Shown here in pieces: positions 33,180 through 38,514 of a stretch of DNA of 38,514 bases (position 1 is its first letter; each line of letters begins with the position of its first letter). The position numbers and the translations under genes are program-made. The notes under the pieces were generated by a model. That model did no database searches. It was not told where the DNA came from and saw only the letters and a program-made list of their open reading frames with translations. Origin of the DNA: Phycisphaerales bacterium UBA6054 (GTDB lineage Bacteria; Planctomycetota; Phycisphaerae; Phycisphaerales; UBA1924); contig DIYM01000082.1 in NCBI GenBank assembly GCA_002429045.1, positions 1-38,514 on the forward strand, in the 5' to 3' direction.

Positions 33180-33211
33180 ACCCGCGGGCCGTATCAACTC
33201 GCGGGTTTTTT
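33180..33211 (+). terminator. Intrinsic terminator
   Basis: ACCCGCG pairs with CGCGGGT across a 13-base loop and is followed by a run of six T. It lies about 100 bases after the Cys-rich gene on the same strand. Confidence 0.75.
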
Positions 33212-33438
33212 GTCAGACGATAGCAGCCATGTTCCCCCTTGTAAGTCCAGTCAGTCTCAGCATGGGTGCCTCGACTGGAGCCTGAAACCACGTATCGGCA
33301 GGCTATGTCAGATCATCGACTGTCGCGTCCCCAGCTTCGACTTTACGCCTGGTGATATCCGCTTCACGCTCATCCTCGGACTCAACATGCCGCTAGTCTC
33401 CGAGAGGATCTCATCCTCGTTCCGCAGAGTGGATGTCA

Positions 33439-33684
33439 TCAGCCATCGGTTTTCGTGAAGCGGATGTAGTGCAAATCGTGAGGGGTGTTGGTTCGCAGAA
33501 CCACGATACTGGCTTGGGTTGCTTCGATCGTCAGAAACTCGCCTCCGCTCAGAATCACATAGCCATCGTCTCCGGCCAGTTGGAAGGCGAATCCCCCTTC
33601 GCACTGTCTCAGCAGTCTGGTTACGCCCGTCCTAGGGCTTCCGCTTTGGCAGGATGTCGACCCCCAGCGCACCGGAAGACCCAA
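33439..33684 (-). pseudogene. Possible gene fragment of unknown family
   Basis: This minus-strand frame has no ATG and no ribosome binding site, but its last 55 codons read like real protein (GGFAFQLAGDDGYVILSGG, TIEATQASIVVLR, HDLHYIRFTKTDG). Another minus frame just upstream also has protein-like sequence (RMLILLDDWVFR) and ends as this one begins. A frameshifted remnant is plausible. Otherwise the 621 bases from 33082 to 33702 hold only the terminator at 33180-33211. Confidence 0.25.
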
Positions 33685-33702
33685 TCGTCGAGGAGGATCA
33701 GC

Positions 33703-33870
33703 ATGCGTTTCACGCCATTCGTCGGAGCCGCTGCTTTAGCCGGATCGCATGCAGCCACTCGAATCACGATCATCAACGATGCCGACAATCCTGCCAGGCT
33801 CACGATTGCGAGATCACCCAGTATCTGTTTGCAGAGAGAGTCGACATCATGCGAGAACGTAACTCAGTGA
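33703..33870 (+). CDS. 55-residue predicted secreted peptide
   Basis: ATG 33703 follows a very strong ribosome binding site (GAGGAGG, six bases away). The product begins with a short signal-peptide-like segment (RFTPFVGAAALAGSHAA), then TRITIINDADNPARL and a tail with two cysteines ending SCENVTQ. No family is recognised. It lies 330 bases upstream of a CI-type HTH gene on the same strand, mirroring the secreted peptide/HTH pairing at 32092-33081. The strong translation signal is the main support, and the short length leaves room for chance. Confidence 0.5.
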   Translation: MRFTPFVGAAALAGSHAATRITIINDADNPARLTIARSPSICLQRESTSCENVTQ

Positions 33871-34200
33871 GTCATCATTTGTCCCGAAAGAGGAGATTCC
33901 TTTCCCTCTTCAATTTGCGCCACCGTTGCTCGTTGTCTCCGGCAGCCAGCCTACTAGACAATGCCAGATCCATGACACGGCGAGAGTATGCGGCTTGCTG
34001 CAGCAAATGGACTGCTGCACTGGGTGTCACAGCTTTTTGCAGACGGCTCTCTTCGTGTTCTGGAGTCGCGCGAAGACATGAAAGAGGCGCCAGCAAATCG
34101 GTCCGCCTGCTAGCACGGAAATGTGGACTAGTACACGATGCCGGGTTTTTTGCTCCCAAGACGAGGAAGACCTTTCTCAGTAGAAGATTCCCAGTAGCAT
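33871..34200. other. Non-coding stretch upstream of second HTH gene
   Basis: I see no credible gene. A near-palindrome GTGGACTAGTACAC at 34123-34136 (12 of 14 bases symmetric), 64 bases before the HTH start, could be an operator. A T-run GGGTTTTTTG at 34143-34152 has no matching stem. Confidence 0.4.
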
Positions 34201-34599
34201 GTGTCGATGTTGTCGCCCGAAATGACTGCCAGGCTGCGAACCGTGCTTGAAGGCGAGAAAAAAATCGATATCTGCGCGAAAGTAGGAATCGCTGACGGAA
34301 CCCTAAGGAAGGCGCTTCACGGCCATGCAACCCTTGACGTGCTCAAAAGAGTTTGTGAGGCGTATCAGATTCGATTGGATTGGTTGATCTACGGCATCGG
34401 CGCCGAGACACGGTTGGCAGAGCACGAACGCGTCGTGTCAGAAATCGTGCCCAGAGAAGGCCTCGCCGCACTGGCTTCCGCAGCAGCCGATTTGGAACGG
34501 CGCATGAGTTCGCTCACAGAGCGAGCTCTGGCTGTTGGAGCTGAGTTGGATCAGCTTGAGGAATCACATAGAGATTCCAATGGTGTGCTTTCGAAGTAA
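34201..34599 (+). CDS. Second phage CI-type HTH regulator
   Basis: The 132-residue protein (GTG 34201; ATG 34207 is an alternative) has the helix-turn-helix KKIDICAKVGIADGTLRKAL followed by VLKRVCEAYQIRLDWLIYG. This is the same layout as the HTH protein at 32092-32517, so the two are probably distant paralogues. The C-terminal half is helical with several Leu and Glu residues (SSLTERALAVGAELDQLEES) and may dimerise. It lacks an effector domain. The ribosome binding site is weak. It is convergent with the small-gene operon ending at 34637. A repressor role for local genes is inferred. Confidence 0.7.
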   Translation: MSMLSPEMTARLRTVLEGEKKIDICAKVGIADGTLRKALHGHATLDVLKRVCEAYQIRLDWLIYGIGAETRLAEHERVVSEIVPREGLAALASAAADLERRMSSLTERALAVGAELDQLEESHRDSNGVLSK

Positions 34600-34636
34600 A
34601 TAGGATCGACCTGGGAAGCCATTCGCCCAGAGGGTG

Positions 34637-34810
34637 CTACCTGGTAGGCAGGACTTGCATAAGGACGACTTTGACCCGCTCCAGATCGGACCAGGCAACA
34701 TAGTCGCCCACGCCGCTCAGCCTCAACAAAGGGCTGTTGAGCGAGCCGTACGGATCACTGACCCAGTTCGGGTCACGCGCACGACGACCATGACACCGGA
34801 GCCAGGGCAT
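34637..34810 (-). CDS. 57-residue small protein of unknown function
   Basis: ATG 34810 is six bases after AAGGAG, a strong start. The product begins MPWLRCHGRRARDPNW, is basic near the N-terminus, continues YGSLNSPLLRLSG and ends VVLMQVLPTR. There is no signal peptide or membrane helix and I recognise no family. It is the last of a minus-strand set of small genes, 93 bases after the 52-residue gene, and may be co-transcribed with it. Confidence 0.5.
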   Translation of the reverse strand: MPWLRCHGRRARDPNWVSDPYGSLNSPLLRLSGVGDYVAWSDLERVKVVLMQVLPTR

Positions 34811-34903
34811 CGCAATCTCCTTGGGTTGTGTCAGGGGGTCAGAGCCAGCAGACCGCGGCTCCGTGAACACCGGCGGCGGCCTCTCGGCCGCCACCAGCTT
34901 GGA

Positions 34904-35062
34904 TTACTTCAGGTTGCCACGTTCATCAACTTCAAGCGGCTTGCCCCCACTGGTCGCAATCTCGTTAGTCTTGGTGTTCACCAAGTTCCCAGCGATGGTT
35001 TCAACCCAATCGCCAGAGGTGTACTCGCTGGAGCGCTTGTCGACTTGAGGTTTCTCAGGCAT
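34904..35062 (-). CDS. 52-residue small hydrophilic protein
   Basis: ATG 35062 follows a perfect AAAGGAG at six bases. The product (MPEKPQVDKRSSEYTSGDWV, then ETIAGNLVNTKTNEIATSGG and a charged tail ending ERGNLK) is hydrophilic, Lys/Glu-rich and Cys-free, and resembles no family I know. It lies 101 bases after the sigma region 4-like gene on the same strand, and its translation signal is among the strongest in the island. A gap of 93 bases leads to the 57-residue gene. Confidence 0.6.
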   Translation of the reverse strand: MPEKPQVDKRSSEYTSGDWVETIAGNLVNTKTNEIATSGGKPLEVDERGNLK

Positions 35063-35163
35063 AGATAGCTCCTTTGGGAAAGCGCCCGATTTGGGCAGTT
35101 TGGCTGCGGGAAGAAGAAACGGAATCCGGAGTCCCGCGCTCCGAACTCCGGCAATTTGCCCTG

Positions 35164-35667
35164 TCAATCCACGAATGCACCTAATGAGCGGCGAAGCTGC
35201 TGGATCGCAGCATCGCGCGTCACATAGACCTGAGACCTCTTTATCCCTAGTTCCTCTTGCATAGCCGAGACACTGCGACCTGCAAGCATGAGCCAAACCA
35301 GCCTTCGCTGACGATGCGGAAGATCCTTGGTTCCCTGTTCGAGAGCACGCAAGAGTTCTTTATTGGAAGCGCTGCGTTCCGATTCTAGTCTCAAGATCCG
35401 AAGGTTGATTTCAAATTGTTCTGCAGGCGAAGCAAACTCCGTCAGCTCGCCTACTGCGGATTCGAAACATTCAAAGCTGTTTTGTGCACCTGACATCAAG
35501 ATATCTAGGGTATTCTCAATACCGGATCCTGTCTCAGGTTGTATTTCAAGACTGGGATTGCGTTTCACTTCATTCAGATTTGGTCGCCTGCGTTCCTGAC
35601 ACACTTGCAGACCGAGGCCATCTTCAGCTTCATTTGATTCCGTCACGCTGCGCTTCCTTGCTTGCAT
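35164..35667 (-). CDS. Sigma region 4-like HTH protein
   Basis: The 167-residue protein has no recognisable sigma region 2. Its C-terminal half (about 105-165) matches sigma-70 region 4 in layout: LEQGTKDLPHRQRRLVWLML, then the helix-turn-helix SVSAMQEELGIKRSQVYVTR and DAAIQQLRRSL. Region 4-only proteins can act as DNA-binding regulators or as partners of split sigma factors. The N-terminal 100 residues are hydrophilic and unrecognised. Its ATG at 35667 overlaps the end of an upstream 76-codon frame by 25 bases, so translation may be coupled; no strong ribosome binding site is visible. Small genes at 34904 and 34637 follow on the same strand and may be its targets or operon partners. Confidence 0.65.
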   Translation of the reverse strand: MQARKRSVTESNEAEDGLGLQVCQERRRPNLNEVKRNPSLEIQPETGSGIENTLDILMSGAQNSFECFESAVGELTEFASPAEQFEINLRILRLESERSASNKELLRALEQGTKDLPHRQRRLVWLMLAGRSVSAMQEELGIKRSQVYVTRDAAIQQLRRSLGAFVD

Positions 35668-35873
35668 GGTTGATTTTTAACGTGCTTCGGCATCCCTACT
35701 GGAGAACCGCTCATCGCTGGGATCGATATGTCATTTTTGGCACGGTTGTCAACATCCCTTCCAGTAGCACCTCTTCCTGCAGCAGTTTGCGGTTGTTCAG
35801 TCGACTCACGCTCTGGGTGACTAGCCGACTCGAGACGGGAAAGTCCCCTTTGAGTTTGATTGGGCTGAGACAT
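35643..35873 (-). CDS. Hypothetical 76-residue protein
   Basis: The frame starts at ATG 35873 with GGGAG four bases upstream and overlaps the sigma region 4-like gene by 25 bases. The product is hydrophilic, Ser/Gln/Arg-rich (MSQPNQTQRGLSRLES) and apparently unstructured. No family is recognised. It is included because of its start signal and operon position, but it could be a chance frame in the leader of the next gene. The 286 bases upstream, before the tRNA, hold only the tRNA terminator and no clear promoter. Confidence 0.4.
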   Translation of the reverse strand: MSQPNQTQRGLSRLESASHPERESTEQPQTAAGRGATGRDVDNRAKNDISIPAMSGSPVGMPKHVKNQPCKQGSAA

Positions 35874-36118
35874 GGATCTCCCATTGTTGCTGGAGCAGAT
35901 TGAATCGATGTGAGAAAGCTATCGTGAGGTAATACTCCGAGACATAGACAAAGAGTGTCGAAGAAGCACTGAGTCCGGACGAGATTGCCAATAGTAAGTG
36001 CAAACTCGATGTTTTGCCTTTGTCGGCTGTGTAGAGACTACGGGAACTCACCCCGTGGCTCGGATTCGGCCTGTTTGGGAACTCATCTGGAACTCACCCC
36101 AGCACTTCCCAAACGAAA

Positions 36119-36145
36119 ACGCCCCCGAGAGGTTCTCAGGGGCGT
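36119..36145 (-). terminator. Terminator of tRNA-Ser
   Basis: On the minus strand, ACGCCCC-T-GAGA pairs with TCTC-G-GGGGCGT around a 3-base loop, followed by TTTTCGTTT. It starts 15 bases after the tRNA-Ser 3' end. Confidence 0.75.
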
Positions 36146-36159
36146 CTTTCGGAATCAAG

Positions 36160-36247
36160 CGGAGAGGGGGGGATTCGAACCCCCGTTACGGACAAGCCGT
36201 AAACACGGATTCCAGCCGTGCGCCTTCAACCACTCAGCCACCTCTCC
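36160..36247 (-). tRNA. tRNA-Ser (GGA)
   Basis: The 88-base class II tRNA has acceptor stem GGAGAGG/CCTCTCC, anticodon stem CACGG/CCGTG around CTGGAAT with anticodon GGA, a long variable arm (TTTACGGCTTGTCCGTAA), T-arm GGTTCGAATCC and discriminator G. CCA is not encoded. Its 3' end faces the accessory region. Confidence 0.97.
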
Positions 36248-36296
36248 GGCTGGGGGCAATCGTAGACGCCGGCCGCCCACCCGGCGAGCCAGTGCT

Positions 36297-37265
36297 TCAC
36301 CAGTCCAGCAGATATCCGAAGATCAGGGGGGCGACGATAGTCGCGTCCGATTCGATCATGTACCGGGGCGTGTCCGGCGCGATCTTCTCCCAGGTGATCT
36401 TCTCGGCGGGGACCGCCCCCGAGTACGAACCGTAGCTGGTGGTCGAATCCGAGATCTGGCTGAAATAGCCCCACAGCGGCACGTCACGACCGAGGTCCTG
36501 GCGCAGCATCGGGACGACGCAGATCGGGAAGTCCCCCGCGATCCCCCCACCGATCTGGAAGAACCCGACCGAGATCCCCGCGGCAGCCTTTCGCGTGTAC
36601 CACTCGGTCAGATGGATCATGTAGTCGATGCCCGATTTGACCGTCGCGCTGGTCTTGAGCGTGCCGTCGATCACCCGGGCCGCGAAGATGTTGCCGAGCG
36701 TCGAGTCTTCCCAGCCCGGCACGTAGACCGGGATCCCCGCCTCGGCGGCTGCGAGCAGCCAGGAGTCCTTCGGATCCGCCTGGTAGGACGGCTCGAGCTT
36801 GCCCGAACGCAGAATGCCCATCAGAAACTCATGAGGGAACATCGGCTCACCGGCGTGGTCCGCGTCGCTCCAGTGCTCCAAGACGGCCCGCTCGATGCGT
36901 CGGACCGCTTCCTCTTCTGGGATGCACGTGTCGGTCACCCGGTTGAGATGACGCTCCAGCAGGCCCTGCTCATCCTCGGGCGTGAGGTCACGCCAGTCGG
37001 CGATCCGCACGTAATGCTCGTGGGCGATCAGATTGAAGACATCCTCTTCGAGATTGGCCCCGGTGCAGGTGATCGCGTGCACCTTGCCCCGGCGGATCAT
37101 CTCTGCCAGGGACCTGCCCAACTCGGCGGTGCTCATCGCGCCCGCGAGGGTCACCATCATCTCACCCCCGCCGGCGAGGTGCCGCTCGTAGCCCCTCGCC
37201 GAGTCCAGCGCCGACGCGGCGTTGAAATGGCGGAAGTGCTCTTCGAGGAATGCTCGGATCGTCAT
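36297..37265 (-). CDS. Deoxyhypusine synthase-family protein
   Basis: The 322-residue protein matches the deoxyhypusine synthase fold family. Visible elements are GGGEMMVTLAGAMSTAELG near the N-terminus, CTGANLEED, PVYVPGWEDSTLGN, GFFQIGGGIAGDFPI and the C-terminal ITWEKI with Lys294 where the catalytic Lys of DHS lies (SWGKI). Bacteria lack eIF5A, and bacterial members generally work in polyamine metabolism, for example as homospermidine synthase transferring the aminobutyl group of spermidine with NAD. Divergent arrangement with arginine decarboxylase, separated by 100 bases, supports a polyamine role. The exact product cannot be told. The start ATG 37265 has only a weak ribosome binding site. 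Confidence 0.85.
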   Translation of the reverse strand: MTIRAFLEEHFRHFNAASALDSARGYERHLAGGGEMMVTLAGAMSTAELGRSLAEMIRRGKVHAITCTGANLEEDVFNLIAHEHYVRIADWRDLTPEDEQGLLERHLNRVTDTCIPEEEAVRRIERAVLEHWSDADHAGEPMFPHEFLMGILRSGKLEPSYQADPKDSWLLAAAEAGIPVYVPGWEDSTLGNIFAARVIDGTLKTSATVKSGIDYMIHLTEWYTRKAAAGISVGFFQIGGGIAGDFPICVVPMLRQDLGRDVPLWGYFSQISDSTTSYGSYSGAVPAEKITWEKIAPDTPRYMIESDATIVAPLIFGYLLDW

Positions 37266-37365
37266 CTCAGGCTCGCATGGGACATGGTGCTCACGGGCGA
37301 AGAAAATACCGGTCGTGACGGTAGGCGGACCCTGCGGGCCGGTCGCTCGCCACTAGACTTGCGCG

Positions 37366-38514
37366 ATGAGCATCGCAGACGCACCCAAGATCGACCCCTC
37401 GGGCTCGGACAGATCCGAACCCCCCTGGTCGGCTCAGGACACGGCCGACCTGTACCGCATCGACGCGTGGTCCGGCGGGTACTTCGGGCTCAGCGACCGC
37501 GCGACGGTCGAGGCCAGGCCCGACGGCATCGGCGGGCCCCGGATCGACCTCCACGAGGTGGTCCGAGGCCTGGGCGAGCGTGGCATCGATACGCCCGTGC
37601 TGCTGCGTTTCTCGGGCATCCTCGAGCACCGGCTCCGGTCCCTGCGCGAAGCCTTCGAGCGAGCGATCCACGACAACGCCTACCGGGGGGGGTACGCGGG
37701 CGTCTACCCGATCAAGGTCAACCAGCAGCGTCAGGTCGTCAACGAGGTCCGCGACTTCGGGCACGAGCTCGGGTTCGGGCTCGAGGTCGGCTCCAAACCC
37801 GAACTCCTCGCGGTCATGGCGATGACCGTCCAGACGCCCGACCAGCTGATCATCTGCAACGGTTTCAAGGACGCCCGCTACATCGAGGCGGTCATCCTCG
37901 CGACGAAGCTCGGGCGCCGGATCGTTCCCGTGGTCGAGAACGCCAAGGAACTCCGCCTGATCATCCATTTCGCTGAGAAGCACGGCGTCACGCCGATGAT
38001 CGGCGTCCGGGTCAAGCTCGCCTCGGGCGGCTCGGGGCGTTGGGCGGACTCGGTGGGCGTGAAGAGCAAGTTCGGGCTGACGATCTCGGAGCTGCTCGAC
38101 GCCGTGAACACCCTGGCCCGCCACGACATGCTCGGGTGCCTGCAACTCCTCCACTGCCACTCGGGCAGCCAGCTCCAGGACATCGGGCAGGTCAAGCGGT
38201 GCATCACCGAACTCGCGCACGTGTACGTTCAGCTCAAGCAACTCGGCACCGGGCTGTGCATGCTCGACGTCGGGGGCGGTCTCGCGGTGGACTACCAGGG
38301 CTCGCAGACCAACACACCCTCCTCGATGAACTACTCCTTGGACGAGTACGCGTCCGACATCGTGTACCGAATCGGTTCGGTTTGCGACGGCGCGGGGGTC
38401 GAGCACCCGACGATCGTGACCGAGTGCGGGCGAGCGATGGTCGCCCACAGCTCTGTCCTGGTGTTCGATGTGCTCGGGTCGACGGGCCCGAGCGGGCTGG
38501 TGGACCGGGGCCTG
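37366..38514 (+). CDS. speA: Biosynthetic arginine decarboxylase, 5' part
   Basis: SpeA converts arginine to agmatine, the first step of the agmatine route to putrescine, using pyridoxal phosphate. The first 383 codons are present and the frame runs off the window; the full family length is about 630-660 residues. Visible motifs are GVYPIKVNQQRQVV with the PLP Lys117, GLEVGSKPELLAV, LHCHSGSQ, MLDVGGGLAVDY and VTECGRAMVAH, all typical of the alanine-racemase-fold arginine decarboxylases. The ATG at 37366 lacks a clear ribosome binding site but fits the family's N-terminus. It is divergent from the deoxyhypusine synthase-family gene and the two may share a control region. Confidence 0.93.
   Translation, partial: MSIADAPKIDPSGSDRSEPPWSAQDTADLYRIDAWSGGYFGLSDRATVEARPDGIGGPRIDLHEVVRGLGERGIDTPVLLRFSGILEHRLRSLREAFERAIHDNAYRGGYAGVYPIKVNQQRQVVNEVRDFGHELGFGLEVGSKPELLAVMAMTVQTPDQLIICNGFKDARYIEAVILATKLGRRIVPVVENAKELRLIIHFAEKHGVTPMIGVRVKLASGGSGRWADSVGVKSKFGLTISELLDAVNTLARHDMLGCLQLLHCHSGSQLQDIGQVKRCITELAHVYVQLKQLGTGLCMLDVGGGLAVDYQGSQTNTPSSMNYSLDEYASDIVYRIGSVCDGAGVEHPTIVTECGRAMVAHSSVLVFDVLGSTGPSGLVDRGL

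Noticed and set aside
33126..33458. Plus-strand frame of 110 codons
   Set aside because: It runs straight through an intrinsic terminator and has no ribosome binding site or protein-like features.
34143..34152. T-run GGGTTTTTTG as a terminator
   Set aside because: No upstream sequence can pair to form a stem.
33875..34330. Minus-strand frame of 151 codons overlapping the second HTH gene
   Set aside because: Arg/Ser-rich, antisense to a recognisable HTH, with no start signal.
35821..36051. Minus-strand 76-codon frame with a hydrophobic stretch
   Set aside because: GTG start without a ribosome binding site, overlapping a better-supported small gene in another frame; coding not excluded but unsupported.
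35985..37976. Plus-strand frame running through tRNA-Ser and opposite the deoxyhypusine synthase-family gene
   Set aside because: The protein-like part is the translated complement of the tRNA, a well-known artefact, and the rest is antisense shadow.

Overview
The window is GC-rich DNA that looks like a planctomycete of the class Phycisphaerae. Three things suggest this: a secreted protein ending in a GC-type dockerin (paired FFDV/FNDDG repeats), surface proteins ending in a VPxPG–hydrophobic–RRRR sorting tail, and an ECF sigma factor translationally coupled to a transmembrane Ser/Thr kinase. The assignment is inferred from protein style; no rRNA is present.

Positions 1-12629 (minus strand) carry one long type IV pilus / type II secretion-like cluster. 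In transcription order it is a PilB-type ATPase, PilT, a second PilB/GspE-type ATPase, a PilC/GspF platform protein, a GspG-like pseudopilin, three large minor pseudopilins (FimT/GspH-, PilV/GspI- and PilW/GspJ-like) and a PilX-like protein cut by the window edge. Most genes have good ribosome binding sites, and the first three pseudopilin genes overlap by ATGA. Divergently (12868-15272) lie a stand-alone CoaB-type ligase and, overlapping it by GTGA, an unusual fusion of an Arg/Gly-rich tail, an RluA-type pseudouridine synthase domain and a SAM methyltransferase domain.

Positions 15350-19061 hold two adjacent genes that each carry an N-terminal Rieske [2Fe-2S] domain, one fused to a glutamate synthase FMN/Fe-S domain and the other to a thiamine-diphosphate enzyme of the acetolactate synthase/pyruvate oxidase superfamily. 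This pair is the most striking metabolic feature. A tRNA-Gly(TCC) with a good promoter follows, then about 1 kb of apparently decayed DNA.

Positions 20140-29632 are a surface-protein and signalling region. It has a dockerin-tailed secreted protein, two paralogous VPxPG-tailed proteins in inverted orientation around the ECF sigma/kinase pair, and a lipoprotein built of eight 28-residue leucine-rich repeats.

Positions 29640-36150 look like an accessory island of visibly lower GC, bounded by a transposase remnant and a tRNA-Ser(GGA). It holds a predicted pseudokinase, two related phage-repressor-like HTH proteins each next to a small predicted secreted peptide, and a minus-strand set of tiny genes around a sigma region 4-like HTH protein. 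Most of these have no function I recognise. The window ends with divergent polyamine-type genes: a deoxyhypusine synthase-family protein and the start of biosynthetic arginine decarboxylase (speA).
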